From: Vibrio sp. CDRSL-10 TSBA
Lineage (GTDB): Bacteria; Pseudomonadota; Gammaproteobacteria; Enterobacterales; Vibrionaceae
Assembly: GCA_039696685.1 (NCBI GenBank)
Contig: CP155565.1
Location: 1,240,001-1,304,000 of the forward strand
Direction of reading: 5' to 3'
DNA: 64,000 nucleotides
Shown here one piece after another: positions 1-8,337 of the stretch (positions are counted from its first letter, which is position 1; every line of letters begins with the position of its first letter). The translations under genes and the position numbers were made by a program. The notes under the pieces are model-generated. The model searched no databases. It was not told the DNA's origin and worked only from the letters and a program-made list of their open reading frames with translations.

Positions 1-1154
1 ATAATACTTAATGACTGCTCGAGCGACATGCCTTGTCGGTAAGGTCGTGACTGAGTCAGTGCCTGAAACACATCGGCCACCGCCACAATACGGCTCGGGC
101 CATCCAGCTCCTGCGCGGTTTTTCCGAGCGGATAACCGGAGCCATCCAGTCTTTCATGATGATTCGATGCCCAATCGCACACCAGCGAAGAGGTGTGAAT
201 GTCCTGCAGAATAAATCGCGTATCGGTCGCATGACGCTTGATACAGGTATACTCTTCTGCCGTCAGAGTGCCCTCTTTGTGCAATACGAAATCCGGTGTT
301 CTCAGTTTGCCGATATCATGCAGCAACCCCGCCAGATAGAGCAGTTTCTGCATTTTGGCAGAGTAACCCATTTTCTTAGCCAGATACTGGGATAACAGAG
401 CAACCTTCAATGAATGCTGAAACGTAAACGGGCTTTTGGCATCGACGATTTTAGAAAACAGCTCGGCGATTTCAATCCGTTCATCCAAATTCAGATTGCT
501 GGAGAATAACGGAGCGGCATCCAGACGCAGCAGGACGGCTTCAATATGTTGCGGATGCATGGAAAACCAGAAGTCATCGTTTTCCACCAGCACGGCCATA
601 TGGTCAACCATATGGGCCGCAAACAAGGTGCCGGAATGAGCCTGCAACTGCTCGATAATTTGACGTTTGGCGCTGGCTGAAAGGTTACCAAACTGGTCTT
701 TATGCTGATGAAAATAGAGATGATCGACCCGGTTAGTGAGATAAATCAGCGCCGCGATCTGTTTGTCGCGTTCTTCTATCGCCAAGGTCTGCAGTTCGTG
801 CCATGGCGTATGATGATACAACACGGGAAGCGAAAAACGGGACAAAGGCCCGCATGCACCGAGTAAGTTAAACCCTTTCTCACAATGGCGGGCAAAACTA
901 CCGGGACGCCGGCTGGCAGCGAACGGCATAGAAGCGGAATGCTGGGTAGAGCCGCAATCATGTATCAGACCGGCGGCAAAAGAGAGCTGAGCCTGCTCTT
1001 GATCCCAGCCCATTCGTAATGCGCACCGGTAAGCCATATACCCGACCCGATGACTGTGATTGAGCGCATCAAATCCAACGTCATCCAGAGCCTGTGCAAT
1101 ACTCAGCAAGACCCGGCGCAGATCAATGCTGACTTTTTCCTCACAAGTTTCCAT
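1..1154 (-). CDS. HD-GYP domain protein (3' end beyond window)
   Basis: Reads without interruption from an ATG at 1154 off the left edge, about 384 codons. Two HD-type regions are visible. The N-terminal one carries LIHDCG near residue 70. The C-terminal one carries LLHDIGK near residue 278, then HHERLDGSGYP, which is the GYP signature of cyclic-di-GMP phosphodiesterases of the HD-GYP class. No transmembrane segment or receiver domain is seen in the part present, so it looks cytosolic. The likely role is hydrolysis of c-di-GMP. The substrate is inferred from the family; the C-terminus is missing and one degenerate copy of the tandem may be regulatory. It is divergent from the acetyltransferase gene to its right across about 200 bases. 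Confidence 0.85.
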   Translation of the reverse strand, partial: METCEEKVSIDLRRVLLSIAQALDDVGFDALNHSHRVGYMAYRCALRMGWDQEQAQLSFAAGLIHDCGSTQHSASMPFAASRRPGSFARHCEKGFNLLGACGPLSRFSLPVLYHHTPWHELQTLAIEERDKQIAALIYLTNRVDHLYFHQHKDQFGNLSASAKRQIIEQLQAHSGTLFAAHMVDHMAVLVENDDFWFSMHPQHIEAVLLRLDAAPLFSSNLNLDERIEIAELFSKIVDAKSPFTFQHSLKVALLSQYLAKKMGYSAKMQKLLYLAGLLHDIGKLRTPDFVLHKEGTLTAEEYTCIKRHATDTRFILQDIHTSSLVCDWASNHHERLDGSGYPLGKTAQELDGPSRIVAVADVFQALTQSRPYRQGMSLEQSLSI

Positions 1155-1364
1155 AAAGCTAACTGACTACTTTTTATATAATTATGTCAGCAAAGACTAA
1201 TACAAACTGAGTTATCCGTCCCTAATTTTATTAAGGTTTTGATGTATTCTGTGACAGCAATTGTGTGCTACTGAGAACTTGTTGGAACAGCATTCTAATA
1301 AAGTTTGAGCAGCCGCTTGTTAATGCTACAGTTTGCACACTTTTCACCCACCATGGATCCCGTC

Positions 1365-1902
1365 ATGTTTACGTTAACGGTCGATAAAAATCTGCAGCTG
1401 GCCCTGATTGAAGAAGCCTTTGCGCCACTTTACGCCCATCTAGTTGCTGCGCATCGGGATTATCTTTGTCAATGGCTCGCCTGGCCGGCTTACTGCCATT
1501 CAGAACAGGACTTCCGCCTGTTCGCTCAAACCATGTTGCACGATTACGCCGATGGTAAATCGATGACATGCGCCATCTTTTACCACGATGAACTGGTCGG
1601 GAACTGCAGCCTGCAAGAGATCAATCCCGATCTGCAAAAAGCCCGGATCGGCTATTGGCTGGCCGAGAAACCAACAGGGCAAGGGCATCGTCACCCGCTG
1701 CGTGGCAAAACTGATTGATGTGGCATTTACCAGCTATCAACTGGAAAAAACCGAGCTGGCTATCGCAAGCGGCAATCAACCCAGTCAACAAGTGGCCAAG
1801 CGGCTTGGATTCCGTCAGGAAGGCATCATTACCCGTGCGGAGAATCTCAACGGGCGGATTGTTGACCATGTGATTTATGGGCTGTCTCGCCCATCCAGGT
1901 AA
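1365..1902 (+). CDS. RimL/RimJ-type GNAT acetyltransferase, frameshifted
   Basis: Two overlapping frames join into one protein of about 178 residues. The N-terminal half runs from the ATG at 1365 (MFTLTVDKN) to IGYWLAE. The C-terminal half begins QGKGIVTRCV, the acetyl-CoA binding loop (Q/R-x-x-G-x-G/A), and ends at RLGFRQEGI...DHVIYGL, typical of ribosomal-protein-serine/alanine acetyltransferases (RimL, YdaF). The break is an extra A in the triplet 1668-1670: removing it gives LAENQQGKGI. An ATG at 1353 in the same frame is an alternative start. The acceptor substrate cannot be read from the sequence. Confidence 0.8.
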
Positions 1903-1991
1903 CGCCTTTCTTTTATTTTTATAGGTAAAAACAATAGACAAAAAACGGAGCATTGCGCTCCGTTTCTTTATCGGGGGGAGTTTTGACTGGC

Positions 1992-3380
1992 TTACTGCCA
2001 GAAGAACATCGCAATCGCAGTCAGTAGCGCGATACAGGCGATATTCAGGAACATCCCCACCCGCATCATCTCGCTTTGCTTAATGTGTCCGGTCGCAAAC
2101 ACAATCGCATTCGGTGGTGTAGCCACCGGCAGCATAAAGGCACACGATGCGGAAACAGCGATCAATACCGACAGCAGCACAGGTGAGATACCAAAGGCTT
2201 CTGCGACGCTGGCAAATACCGGGATCAACAGCGCCGCACTGGCTGTGTTACTGGCAAACTCGGTCAGGAACACCACAAACGCGGCGATCACCAGTACGAT
2301 CACAAACAGACCCAGATCAGCAATCATCGAACTCAGCTCGTTAGCCAGGAAGACACTGGTTCCGGTTTGCTTCAGTACATTACTCAAACAGATACCACCA
2401 CCAAACAGCAGCAATACCCCCCAGTCAGCGGTTTTCTCGATGTCTTTCCAGTGCACAACGCGCGCGAAGCTGACCAGAATAATCGCACCCAGTGCAATGA
2501 TGGTATCAAAGCTCTTAAAGCCGCCCAGCATCGCATTCACCGGCTTACTGAAAATCCACAAAAAGACAATCAGGGCAAAAATCGCCAGCGTCACCACTTT
2601 ACCTTTGTCCCACTGGACCGGTGCATGGTTAAGCTCAAAATGGCCGCTCAAATCCGGTTTAAGCAAAAAGTACAGCAGGGTAATCGCCATCGGCAGCATG
2701 ATAACCGCTGTCGGCAAACCAAATTCCATCCAATCGGTAAACGACAGGCCGACTTCCGCGGCTGCGATGGCGTTAGGCGGACTGCCTACCACAGTTGCGA
2801 TCCCGCCAATACTGGCGCTGTAGGCGATACCCAGCAGCACAAACACGTAAGTGCTGTGACCACGGTCATCATCAACTTTGCTCAGCACGCCCAGTACCAG
2901 TGGCAGCATCATAGCCGCGGTCGCAGTATTACTGATCCACATCGACAGTATGCCGGTGACACCAAACAGCATAAATACCGCTACGCTCATCTTACCGCGC
3001 GCCATGATCAGCACTTTATCGGCGATGACTTTATCCAGCCCCTGACGGTGCATGGCCGCTGCCAGAGCAAAACCACCCAGAAAGAGGAAAATAATTGAGT
3101 TGGCAAAGTTGTTCAGTGCAGCCTGGGTATCAAATACGCCAAACAGCACCGCCATCACAGGCACCAGGATCGCGGTCACCGTGACATGCAGTGCTTCGGT
3201 CAGCCACAGCACAGCGATAAAGGCGAGCATACTGATGCCCAGCACAACATTAGGTTCAAACGGCAGAGTATTAAACAGGATTGCAAACAGCGCGACGTCC
3301 GCCAGCACGATCAGACTGTTGCGGTTAAAAAACCATTCTCGGGTATTGTTCGGTAAAGGGACACTATCATTTCTATTCAT
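1992..3380 (-). CDS. Na+-coupled dicarboxylate transporter, DASS/SLC13 family (VcINDY type)
   Basis: An intact protein of 462 residues, the same length as the structurally characterised V. cholerae VcINDY (VCA0025), which it resembles closely along its whole length. It is an inner-membrane symporter that imports succinate-type C4 dicarboxylates with sodium. Both diagnostic Ser-Asn-Thr motifs that hold substrate carboxylates are present: [13 protein letters not shown] in the first half and [12 protein letters not shown] in the second. Repeated GSPPNA/ATPPNA loops around residues 200 and 420 fit the inverted-repeat fold. It stands alone, with about 200 bases separating its start from the convergent-side hydrolase gene. 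Confidence 0.95.
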   Translation of the reverse strand: MNRNDSVPLPNNTREWFFNRNSLIVLADVALFAILFNTLPFEPNVVLGISMLAFIAVLWLTEALHVTVTAILVPVMAVLFGVFDTQAALNNFANSIIFLFLGGFALAAAMHRQGLDKVIADKVLIMARGKMSVAVFMLFGVTGILSMWISNTATAAMMLPLVLGVLSKVDDDRGHSTYVFVLLGIAYSASIGGIATVVGSPPNAIAAAEVGLSFTDWMEFGLPTAVIMLPMAITLLYFLLKPDLSGHFELNHAPVQWDKGKVVTLAIFALIVFLWIFSKPVNAMLGGFKSFDTIIALGAIILVSFARVVHWKDIEKTADWGVLLLFGGGICLSNVLKQTGTSVFLANELSSMIADLGLFVIVLVIAAFVVFLTEFASNTASAALLIPVFASVAEAFGISPVLLSVLIAVSASCAFMLPVATPPNAIVFATGHIKQSEMMRVGMFLNIACIALLTAIAMFFWQ

Positions 3381-3577
3381 TATTATGCTTCCTTGTGGAG
3401 GCCATACGGCAGCTATATGTTCACATAGATTGCCAACGCCGGGGCAATTATCATTGCCAAATTGTTAAGCCAATCAAAACTCTCACATCCAATTTAACAT
3501 CATGAAATAAATAGAATTAAGAAAGATCCAAAATTTAACAAAAATGAAAAATACCGGTTTCATTTCAAAACATTTAT

Positions 3578-4435
3578 CTAATCGATGAATTTAACAATAT
3601 TGTCAAATGCATTTAGCACTTCATTTCCTTTCATGATGCGCCCGTGCCCCTGATTCTGCGTGGTAATCAGCATGACATTCTCTATTTCACGCGCCGCTTT
3701 TTCCGATTCCGCGTAACGGGCAAATTTATCACTTTCATCATGAACGATAACCGTCATTCCCTTACGTTGTCTGAGTTTCTCAAACGGCTGAATAGAATGA
3801 ATAGGATAATGATATTCATCCTGTACCTGATTCACGACTTCCTCAAACAGACGCATCGAATAGCCGGAACGGGCCACGGTGCCAAACAGGTTATCGATAT
3901 AATCCAGCACTGGCGCAATCAGCAGCAGCGGACACTGCTCCAGCTTAGTGTGACGGCACTCAAGCGCGGTGACGTTGCCCATACTGTGTCCGATAAGGCC
4001 CGCCACGTTCTCTTCACTGTCGAGGATACTCTCCAGACCACGTACGAACGCCGGAATATGCCCAAACATGCCTTCACTTTCACCGTGAGCCGGGTGATCA
4101 TACGCCAATGCGGTAAAGCCCTGAGCGGCAATATGTTCCATCAAAGGAAAAAATTGGCTCGATGAGCCGGACCAGCCATGGGTCAGGATCCATACCGGGC
4201 CCTGGCCAAGCCGGTAAGTCGTCAGCTTGCCCTCCAAAGAATCGACCTGTGATTTAATCAGCCGTTGCGGCATCTCATTTTTACCCGTCATACGTACCGG
4301 TGTCAGCAGCAGCTTGCGTGCGGTTTTACGGGCATGGGCCGGTGCCAGCGTGTGGTGCAGACGGGTGGTCCAGTTGATCATCCGGCGGCGCAGATGCAGG
4401 CCACGGGAAGTATTAAAATAAATCTTGTCACTCAT
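3578..4435 (-). CDS. Alpha/beta hydrolase
   Basis: 285 residues of the alpha/beta hydrolase fold. The oxyanion region reads LTHGWSGSS (about residue 85), the nucleophile elbow is GHSMGN (about residue 150), the likely acid is in VHDESDKFA, and the catalytic His is in NQGHGRIM near the end. There is no clear signal peptide. The basic N-terminal stretch (RGLHLRRRM) may sit on the membrane face. Substrate unknown; esterase or lipase-like activity is all the family supports. It is followed across about 165 bases by the TetR gene on the same strand, so it may respond to the same signal, but no operon is shown. Confidence 0.8.
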   Translation of the reverse strand: MSDKIYFNTSRGLHLRRRMINWTTRLHHTLAPAHARKTARKLLLTPVRMTGKNEMPQRLIKSQVDSLEGKLTTYRLGQGPVWILTHGWSGSSSQFFPLMEHIAAQGFTALAYDHPAHGESEGMFGHIPAFVRGLESILDSEENVAGLIGHSMGNVTALECRHTKLEQCPLLLIAPVLDYIDNLFGTVARSGYSMRLFEEVVNQVQDEYHYPIHSIQPFEKLRQRKGMTVIVHDESDKFARYAESEKAAREIENVMLITTQNQGHGRIMKGNEVLNAFDNIVKFID

Positions 4436-4600
4436 TATGCTGTCCTTGACGAGGGCTCAATAAAAGAACACTCGTGCTTTTTTATTCTAAATTTTTTTCG
4501 CCTCAGGCGAAGAATGTTATCAGACCGCCAAACGACTCCGGCCCGAACCTAATGTAACCAACCAGTAAACAGTCTATCGACCCCCTGCCAGAAGTGCTGC

Positions 4601-5140
4601 TCACTGCGTTTCCTGGCCATACAGGGAGTAAAACAGATGCGCACTGAGATATAAGCCATACAATTCGTAACTGGCCTGCTCAATCGCGAGATCGCGCTTA
4701 AACTCACCACTGGTCACGCCTTTGCTTATCTGGATGCTCAGGTACTCTATCCAGCTGGCAATGGTCGCTTTCAGTGCCTGCTGCAGGGCACATTCGCTGT
4801 GACCCGCTTCACGCCATGCATCAAGAAACATACAACTGCCCTGAAAAGACTGATTCCAGTTGAGCCAGTTGGCCAGAATATGACGCAGCTTACGCTGCAT
4901 ATTGCCATCATCCAGTTCACGCGCCGGGGCGATCACCCGCGCCACGAAAGTCTGATTGGCATATTCAAGCACCGCCAGCTGCAAATTTTCTTTGGCGTTA
5001 AAATGCGCAAACAAGCCACTTTTGGACATTCCGCACTGCTTGGCTAACTCGCCAATCGTCAGACTCTCGAGACCATTGGCACTCGCCAGCTCAAAGGCCG
5101 TGGCGAGAATATTGTCGCGGGTGATTCTACCTTTGCTCAT
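4601..5140 (-). CDS. TetR-family transcriptional regulator
   Basis: 179 residues from ATG 5140; a GTG at 5149 in the same frame is possible. The N-terminal helix-turn-helix is clear: residues 1-50 contain ITRDNILATAFELA, then LTIGELAKQCGMSKSGLFAHF, the TetR recognition helix. The C-terminal half is a ligand-binding domain of the YcdC/NemR-like class (SCMFLDAWREAGH). It is divergent from the AEC carrier at 5286. The tandem repeat at 5179-5214 between them is the probable operator, so it likely represses itself and the carrier. Ligand unknown. Confidence 0.88.
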   Translation of the reverse strand: MSKGRITRDNILATAFELASANGLESLTIGELAKQCGMSKSGLFAHFNAKENLQLAVLEYANQTFVARVIAPARELDDGNMQRKLRHILANWLNWNQSFQGSCMFLDAWREAGHSECALQQALKATIASWIEYLSIQISKGVTSGEFKRDLAIEQASYELYGLYLSAHLFYSLYGQETQ

Positions 5141-5178
5141 ATTGACCACTATTATCGAAATACTCCCCCATTTTTAGC

Positions 5179-5214
5179 ACGTCCGTTCTATTTTGCAAAC
5201 GTCCGTTCTATTTT
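5179..5214. promoter_or_regulatory. Tandem 16-base repeat, probable TetR operator
   Basis: The sequence acgtccgttctatttt occurs twice, at 5179-5194 and 5199-5214, a 20-base period, in the 145-base gap between the divergent TetR regulator and the AEC carrier. Direct repeats in such a gap usually bind the divergent regulator. Assignment to this TetR protein is inference from position. Confidence 0.6.
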
Positions 5215-5285
5215 ACAAATAGCATTTCTCGCCCTGCTGAAACTATGAAACAATGGTCAAACTTCACCCACGTTCAAGGAAGGGT

Positions 5286-6242
5286 ATGCAAGGCATTCTC
5301 GAACAGCTGCAATTTTCTGCTTCTATCACCGGACCAATCTGTTTAATGCTGGCGCTCGGCGTCATCTTCAAACGGATGAACTTAATCAATGAGAACTTTA
5401 TCGACGTCGCATCACGCATGGTGTTCCAGGTTACCCTGCCTGCCCTGCTGTTTTTGAGCATTGTCGGCTCCAAGCATGACTTCTCATCCAGTATGCCGCT
5501 GATCCTGTTTGGTCTGATTGCCAATTTTGCTTTCTTCCTTTTCACCACCTGGACCACCAGACGCACCGTGCCGAATCCGAAAGATCAGGGCGTGGTAATT
5601 CAGGGCGGTTTTCGCGCCAATACTGCGATTATCGGCCTGGCCTACATGGCCAACACTTACGGTAACAGCGGCGTAGCGCTGGCGGCGATTTACGTCGCCT
5701 CAATGACCATGCTGTACAACATTCAGGCCGTGATCACCCTGACGCCCAAAGGCAGTGCCAGCGGCCTGCAGGCGGCGAAACTAATGTTCAAAACCCTGAC
5801 CAAGAACCCGCTCATTATTTCAATTGTGCTCGGCATGATTTGCTACTTTCTCGCGGTACCGATCCCGCAGGTGGTCGAGAAAGCCGGCCACTATTTTGCC
5901 AACATGACCCTGCCACTGGCGCTGCTGTGCACCGGCGGCTCACTCGATATTCGCTCTCTGCGGGATGACAAAGTCGCGGCATGGATTTCCACTGCTTACA
6001 AACTGGTACTGGCACCGCTGATGATCACTGTCGCCGCGATGATTTACGGCTTCCGTGATATGGAGCTGGGCCTGATTTTTCTGATGAGCGCGTCACCCAG
6101 CGCCGCGGCCAGTTACGTCATGGCGCGCGCGATGGGCGGTAACGCGGCACTGGCAGCCAATATTATCGCTTTGACAACGGTCTTTTCACTGGTGACCTGT
6201 ACGTTGGGTATTTTCCTGCTCTCAACCTTTCAGCTCATCTGA
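5286..6242 (+). CDS. AEC-family (auxin efflux carrier-like) membrane transporter
   Basis: 318 residues, starting at ATG 5286 after a good AAGGAAGGG ribosome site; the upstream ATG at 5253 lacks one. About ten hydrophobic segments with the two-repeat layout of the AEC/bile-acid transporter superfamily, including FRANTAIIGLAYMANTYG near residue 110 and the closing SPSAAASYVMARAMGGN segment. It is an inner-membrane carrier, possibly for carboxylates or amino acids; bacterial members are poorly characterised. Likely controlled by the divergent TetR protein. Confidence 0.85.
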   Translation: MQGILEQLQFSASITGPICLMLALGVIFKRMNLINENFIDVASRMVFQVTLPALLFLSIVGSKHDFSSSMPLILFGLIANFAFFLFTTWTTRRTVPNPKDQGVVIQGGFRANTAIIGLAYMANTYGNSGVALAAIYVASMTMLYNIQAVITLTPKGSASGLQAAKLMFKTLTKNPLIISIVLGMICYFLAVPIPQVVEKAGHYFANMTLPLALLCTGGSLDIRSLRDDKVAAWISTAYKLVLAPLMITVAAMIYGFRDMELGLIFLMSASPSAAASYVMARAMGGNAALAANIIALTTVFSLVTCTLGIFLLSTFQLI

Positions 6243-6338
6243 GCGCACAGGACAATAAATTCTGCATAAATGCCGGCCAGCCCCTACGCTTTACTAGGAC
6301 TCACGATTTGGGTCAGTCAGGGACGAGAGGGAATCACA

Positions 6339-6972
6339 ATGCTGAGCCGCTGGTTATGCTTGCTGTGGCTGCTGCCGATCGGCGCGGCCACAGCCGACAG
6401 TACGCAACGATGGGAAATGGCCAAAAATGAGGATGGTATTACCATCCACACCCGCCATCATCAGGATGGTTTGGTCGAAATCCGCGCTCAGATGTTTGAG
6501 CCGACCAGCTATGCGGCTTTTCTGGCGCTGCTGGAAGACAGCGCCAATATCCCCAACTGGATAGATAAAGTCTCATCCAGCCGCGTTTCTCAAGCAGCTG
6601 TCACCAAATGAAAATATTGTTTATACCCGCTTCAGCGCTCCCTGGCCGGCGCGCAATCGCGATATGGTGACCTACTCGCGCTTTGAGCAGCCACCAGGCG
6701 CGTTTATTCTCACCATTGAAGATGCCTCCGAGCGCTACCCGCCGCAGCCGGACTATATCCGTATCACCGCAGTCAAGGCGACCTGGACGCTGGAAAAACT
6801 CACTAACGGCCTGACCCATATTGACTACGTTGCCTTCGCCGACCCGGGCGGCAACCTGCCAGACTGGATGGCCAACAAGCTGTCAGTCTCCAGCGCCTTC
6901 AATACCTTTCAGGGCCTCAGGCAGCAGCTTCCCAAATATCAACAGCGCCAACACTCTCAAGTCAGTGAGTAA
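6339..6972 (+). CDS. START-domain lipid-binding-like protein, exported, frameshifted
   Basis: Starts at ATG 6339 after GAGAGGG. A signal peptide (LSRWLCLLWLLPIGAATA) gives a periplasmic product. The mature part is a START-like domain: DGITIHTRHH, then NIPNWIDKV, NENIVYTRFSAPWPARNRD, and DPGGNLPDWMANKLS near the end, which is the usual bacterial START signature. The frame breaks at 6586-6588 (extra T in GTTTC). Removing it joins the halves as SSRVLKQLSPNENIV and gives about 210 residues. Ligand unknown. Confidence 0.8.
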
Positions 6973-7359
6973 TTACCACAGCCTGGCATAAGGCAGATAA
7001 ATCAGATTCAGCACCATCAACAGCGTCATCACCCCAAAGGTCAGCTTCATCCCGGTCACGCGGCCTTTGAGCTGATCGTTTAATATTGCTTTAGCATGCA
7101 GCACACGCCCGACAATAAACGCAATCCCGCACAGGTGAATCCACCCTACTGCGGCGCCATTCATTTCCGCCAGCCCCATCATAATCAAAGTGATCGGCAC
7201 GTACTCAGCCGCATTGCCCTGCGCACTACGCGCCAGGGTCAGCACATTCACGCCACCATCGGCATATTTGACCTGATGCCGGCGCCGCAACTGAATCACC
7301 TGTACCGCCAGCCAAATCATCAACCCGGCCAGAATGACCGCATACAAAGCCGTAACCAT
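6973..7359 (-). CDS. MAPEG-family membrane protein
   Basis: 128 residues with four hydrophobic segments, the fold of the MAPEG family (membrane-associated proteins in eicosanoid and glutathione metabolism). The family core is visible as VNVLTLARSAQGNAAEYVP (residues about 38-56) followed by GRVLHAKA. Bacterial members are of uncertain function; a glutathione-dependent activity is possible. Its stop codon lies directly against the stop of the convergent START gene. Confidence 0.85.
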   Translation of the reverse strand: MVTALYAVILAGLMIWLAVQVIQLRRRHQVKYADGGVNVLTLARSAQGNAAEYVPITLIMMGLAEMNGAAVGWIHLCGIAFIVGRVLHAKAILNDQLKGRVTGMKLTFGVMTLLMVLNLIYLPYARLW

Positions 7360-7423
7360 AAGGTTTCCTTTTGTCTCAGATGTTTAAGTGCAGATAAGTG
7401 TAGATGAAAAGCCCGGAAAGCAA

Positions 7424-7447
7424 AAAGCGCTGCCAGAGCAGCGCTTT
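7424..7447 (-). terminator. Rho-independent terminator ending the T6SS auxiliary cluster
   Basis: A perfect 10-base inverted repeat (aaagcgctgc / gcagcgcttt) with a 4-base loop; on the minus strand it runs into TTTTTGC. It lies downstream of the small ORF at 7473 and the immunity gene. Confidence 0.8.
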
Positions 7448-7472
7448 GAATAAGAGCGTATTGGTATCAATA

Positions 7473-7571
7473 TCAGGCCTGTTTTTCTTGCCACGCCTGC
7501 ATATAGCGGCTGCACGCATCACCGATGCTAAAAATGGTATGACCTTGGGCATATTCGTTGCGAGCCAGCAT
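7473..7571 (-). CDS. Short ORF, 32 residues, unknown
   Basis: ATG at 7571, TGA at 7473, product begins MLARNEYAQGHTIFSIGD and ends AWQEKQA. It lies 42 bases past the immunity gene, on the same strand, just before the terminator at 7424. Its codons are more GC-rich than the AT-rich immunity gene beside it. I do not recognise a family. It could be a small conserved protein or the 3' remnant of a longer gene left at the edge of the exchanged effector module. No convincing ribosome site was seen. Confidence 0.4.
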   Translation of the reverse strand: MLARNEYAQGHTIFSIGDACSRYMQAWQEKQA

Positions 7572-7613
7572 GTATAATCTTGTTATATGACCTCTACCAA
7601 GAAAAAATAAAAA

Positions 7614-8337
7614 CTAGTCATCTGTTAATTCTCGATTAAACATTGGATGTTTATATTGATCATTTAGACGTTTCAATTGATGATGCTCAACGTTATCATG
7701 ACAATTTTTTAAGCATTCTATAAATTCTTTTTTATCGTCAAATGTTTTAAAGAAAATCGTTCTTATAAATTTTGGATGAAAGTCTGCAGTAGTATTTATT
7801 TCCACTACAGTATCTTTTATTGGATCAAAAACAACCACATGATCAGAAAAATACACTTCTAACTCTTCCACTTGAGGCTTAAAGTTTGTTAAACCAAAGG
7901 ACAAAAGTGCACACCCCCCCACACCAACGAAGGCTAAAGGACCAATCAGAACTAAAGCGACAATACATACAGCCATCCCCACCCATGCAAATCCCCTCAC
8001 TACTGTGTAAGCACTATCAGGAAACCGCCACTTGCTCAGTATAATTAATACCCACAGATGTCAAATAATAATGAAATTTTCTATCAGAAAAAAATAGATA
8101 CCTAGTGGCAAACATCATACCAACACAAATAATAATATTAATCCAAAATAAAACATCATTGGAATTAAGATCACTTACCACAAGAAAAGCCAAAGGAATT
8201 AGCCCCGCGACAATAACTAATAACCAGCGCCAGATAGTAGCAAGACGCGATCCTATACCGGTATATTCCCAGCTAAAAACACTTTCACTGCTATATAGTT
8301 TTTCTTTCAATTTTTGCAACTCTTTCTCTGATATCAT
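7614..8337 (-). CDS. TsiV2-like T6SS immunity protein, membrane, frameshifted
   Basis: Overlaps the effector stop by ATGA (start 8337). Two frames join into about 240 residues (V. cholerae TsiV2 is 246). Three hydrophobic segments are visible: IWRWLLVIVAGLIPLAFLVV, VLFWINIIICVGMMFATRY and GMAVCIVALVLIGPLAFVGVG, then a soluble C-terminal domain. The break is an extra A on the plus strand at 8022-8024; removal joins TEQVA to VPDSAYTVVRGF. By position and topology it protects the producer in its own inner membrane from the VasX-like pore former. The region is AT-rich compared with its surroundings, as is common for exchanged effector/immunity pairs. Confidence 0.82.

Noticed and set aside
2083..2823. 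Long plus-strand frame antisense to the dicarboxylate transporter
   Set aside because: It mirrors the codons of the real gene; low-complexity Thr/Ala/Ile product without domain or ribosome site.
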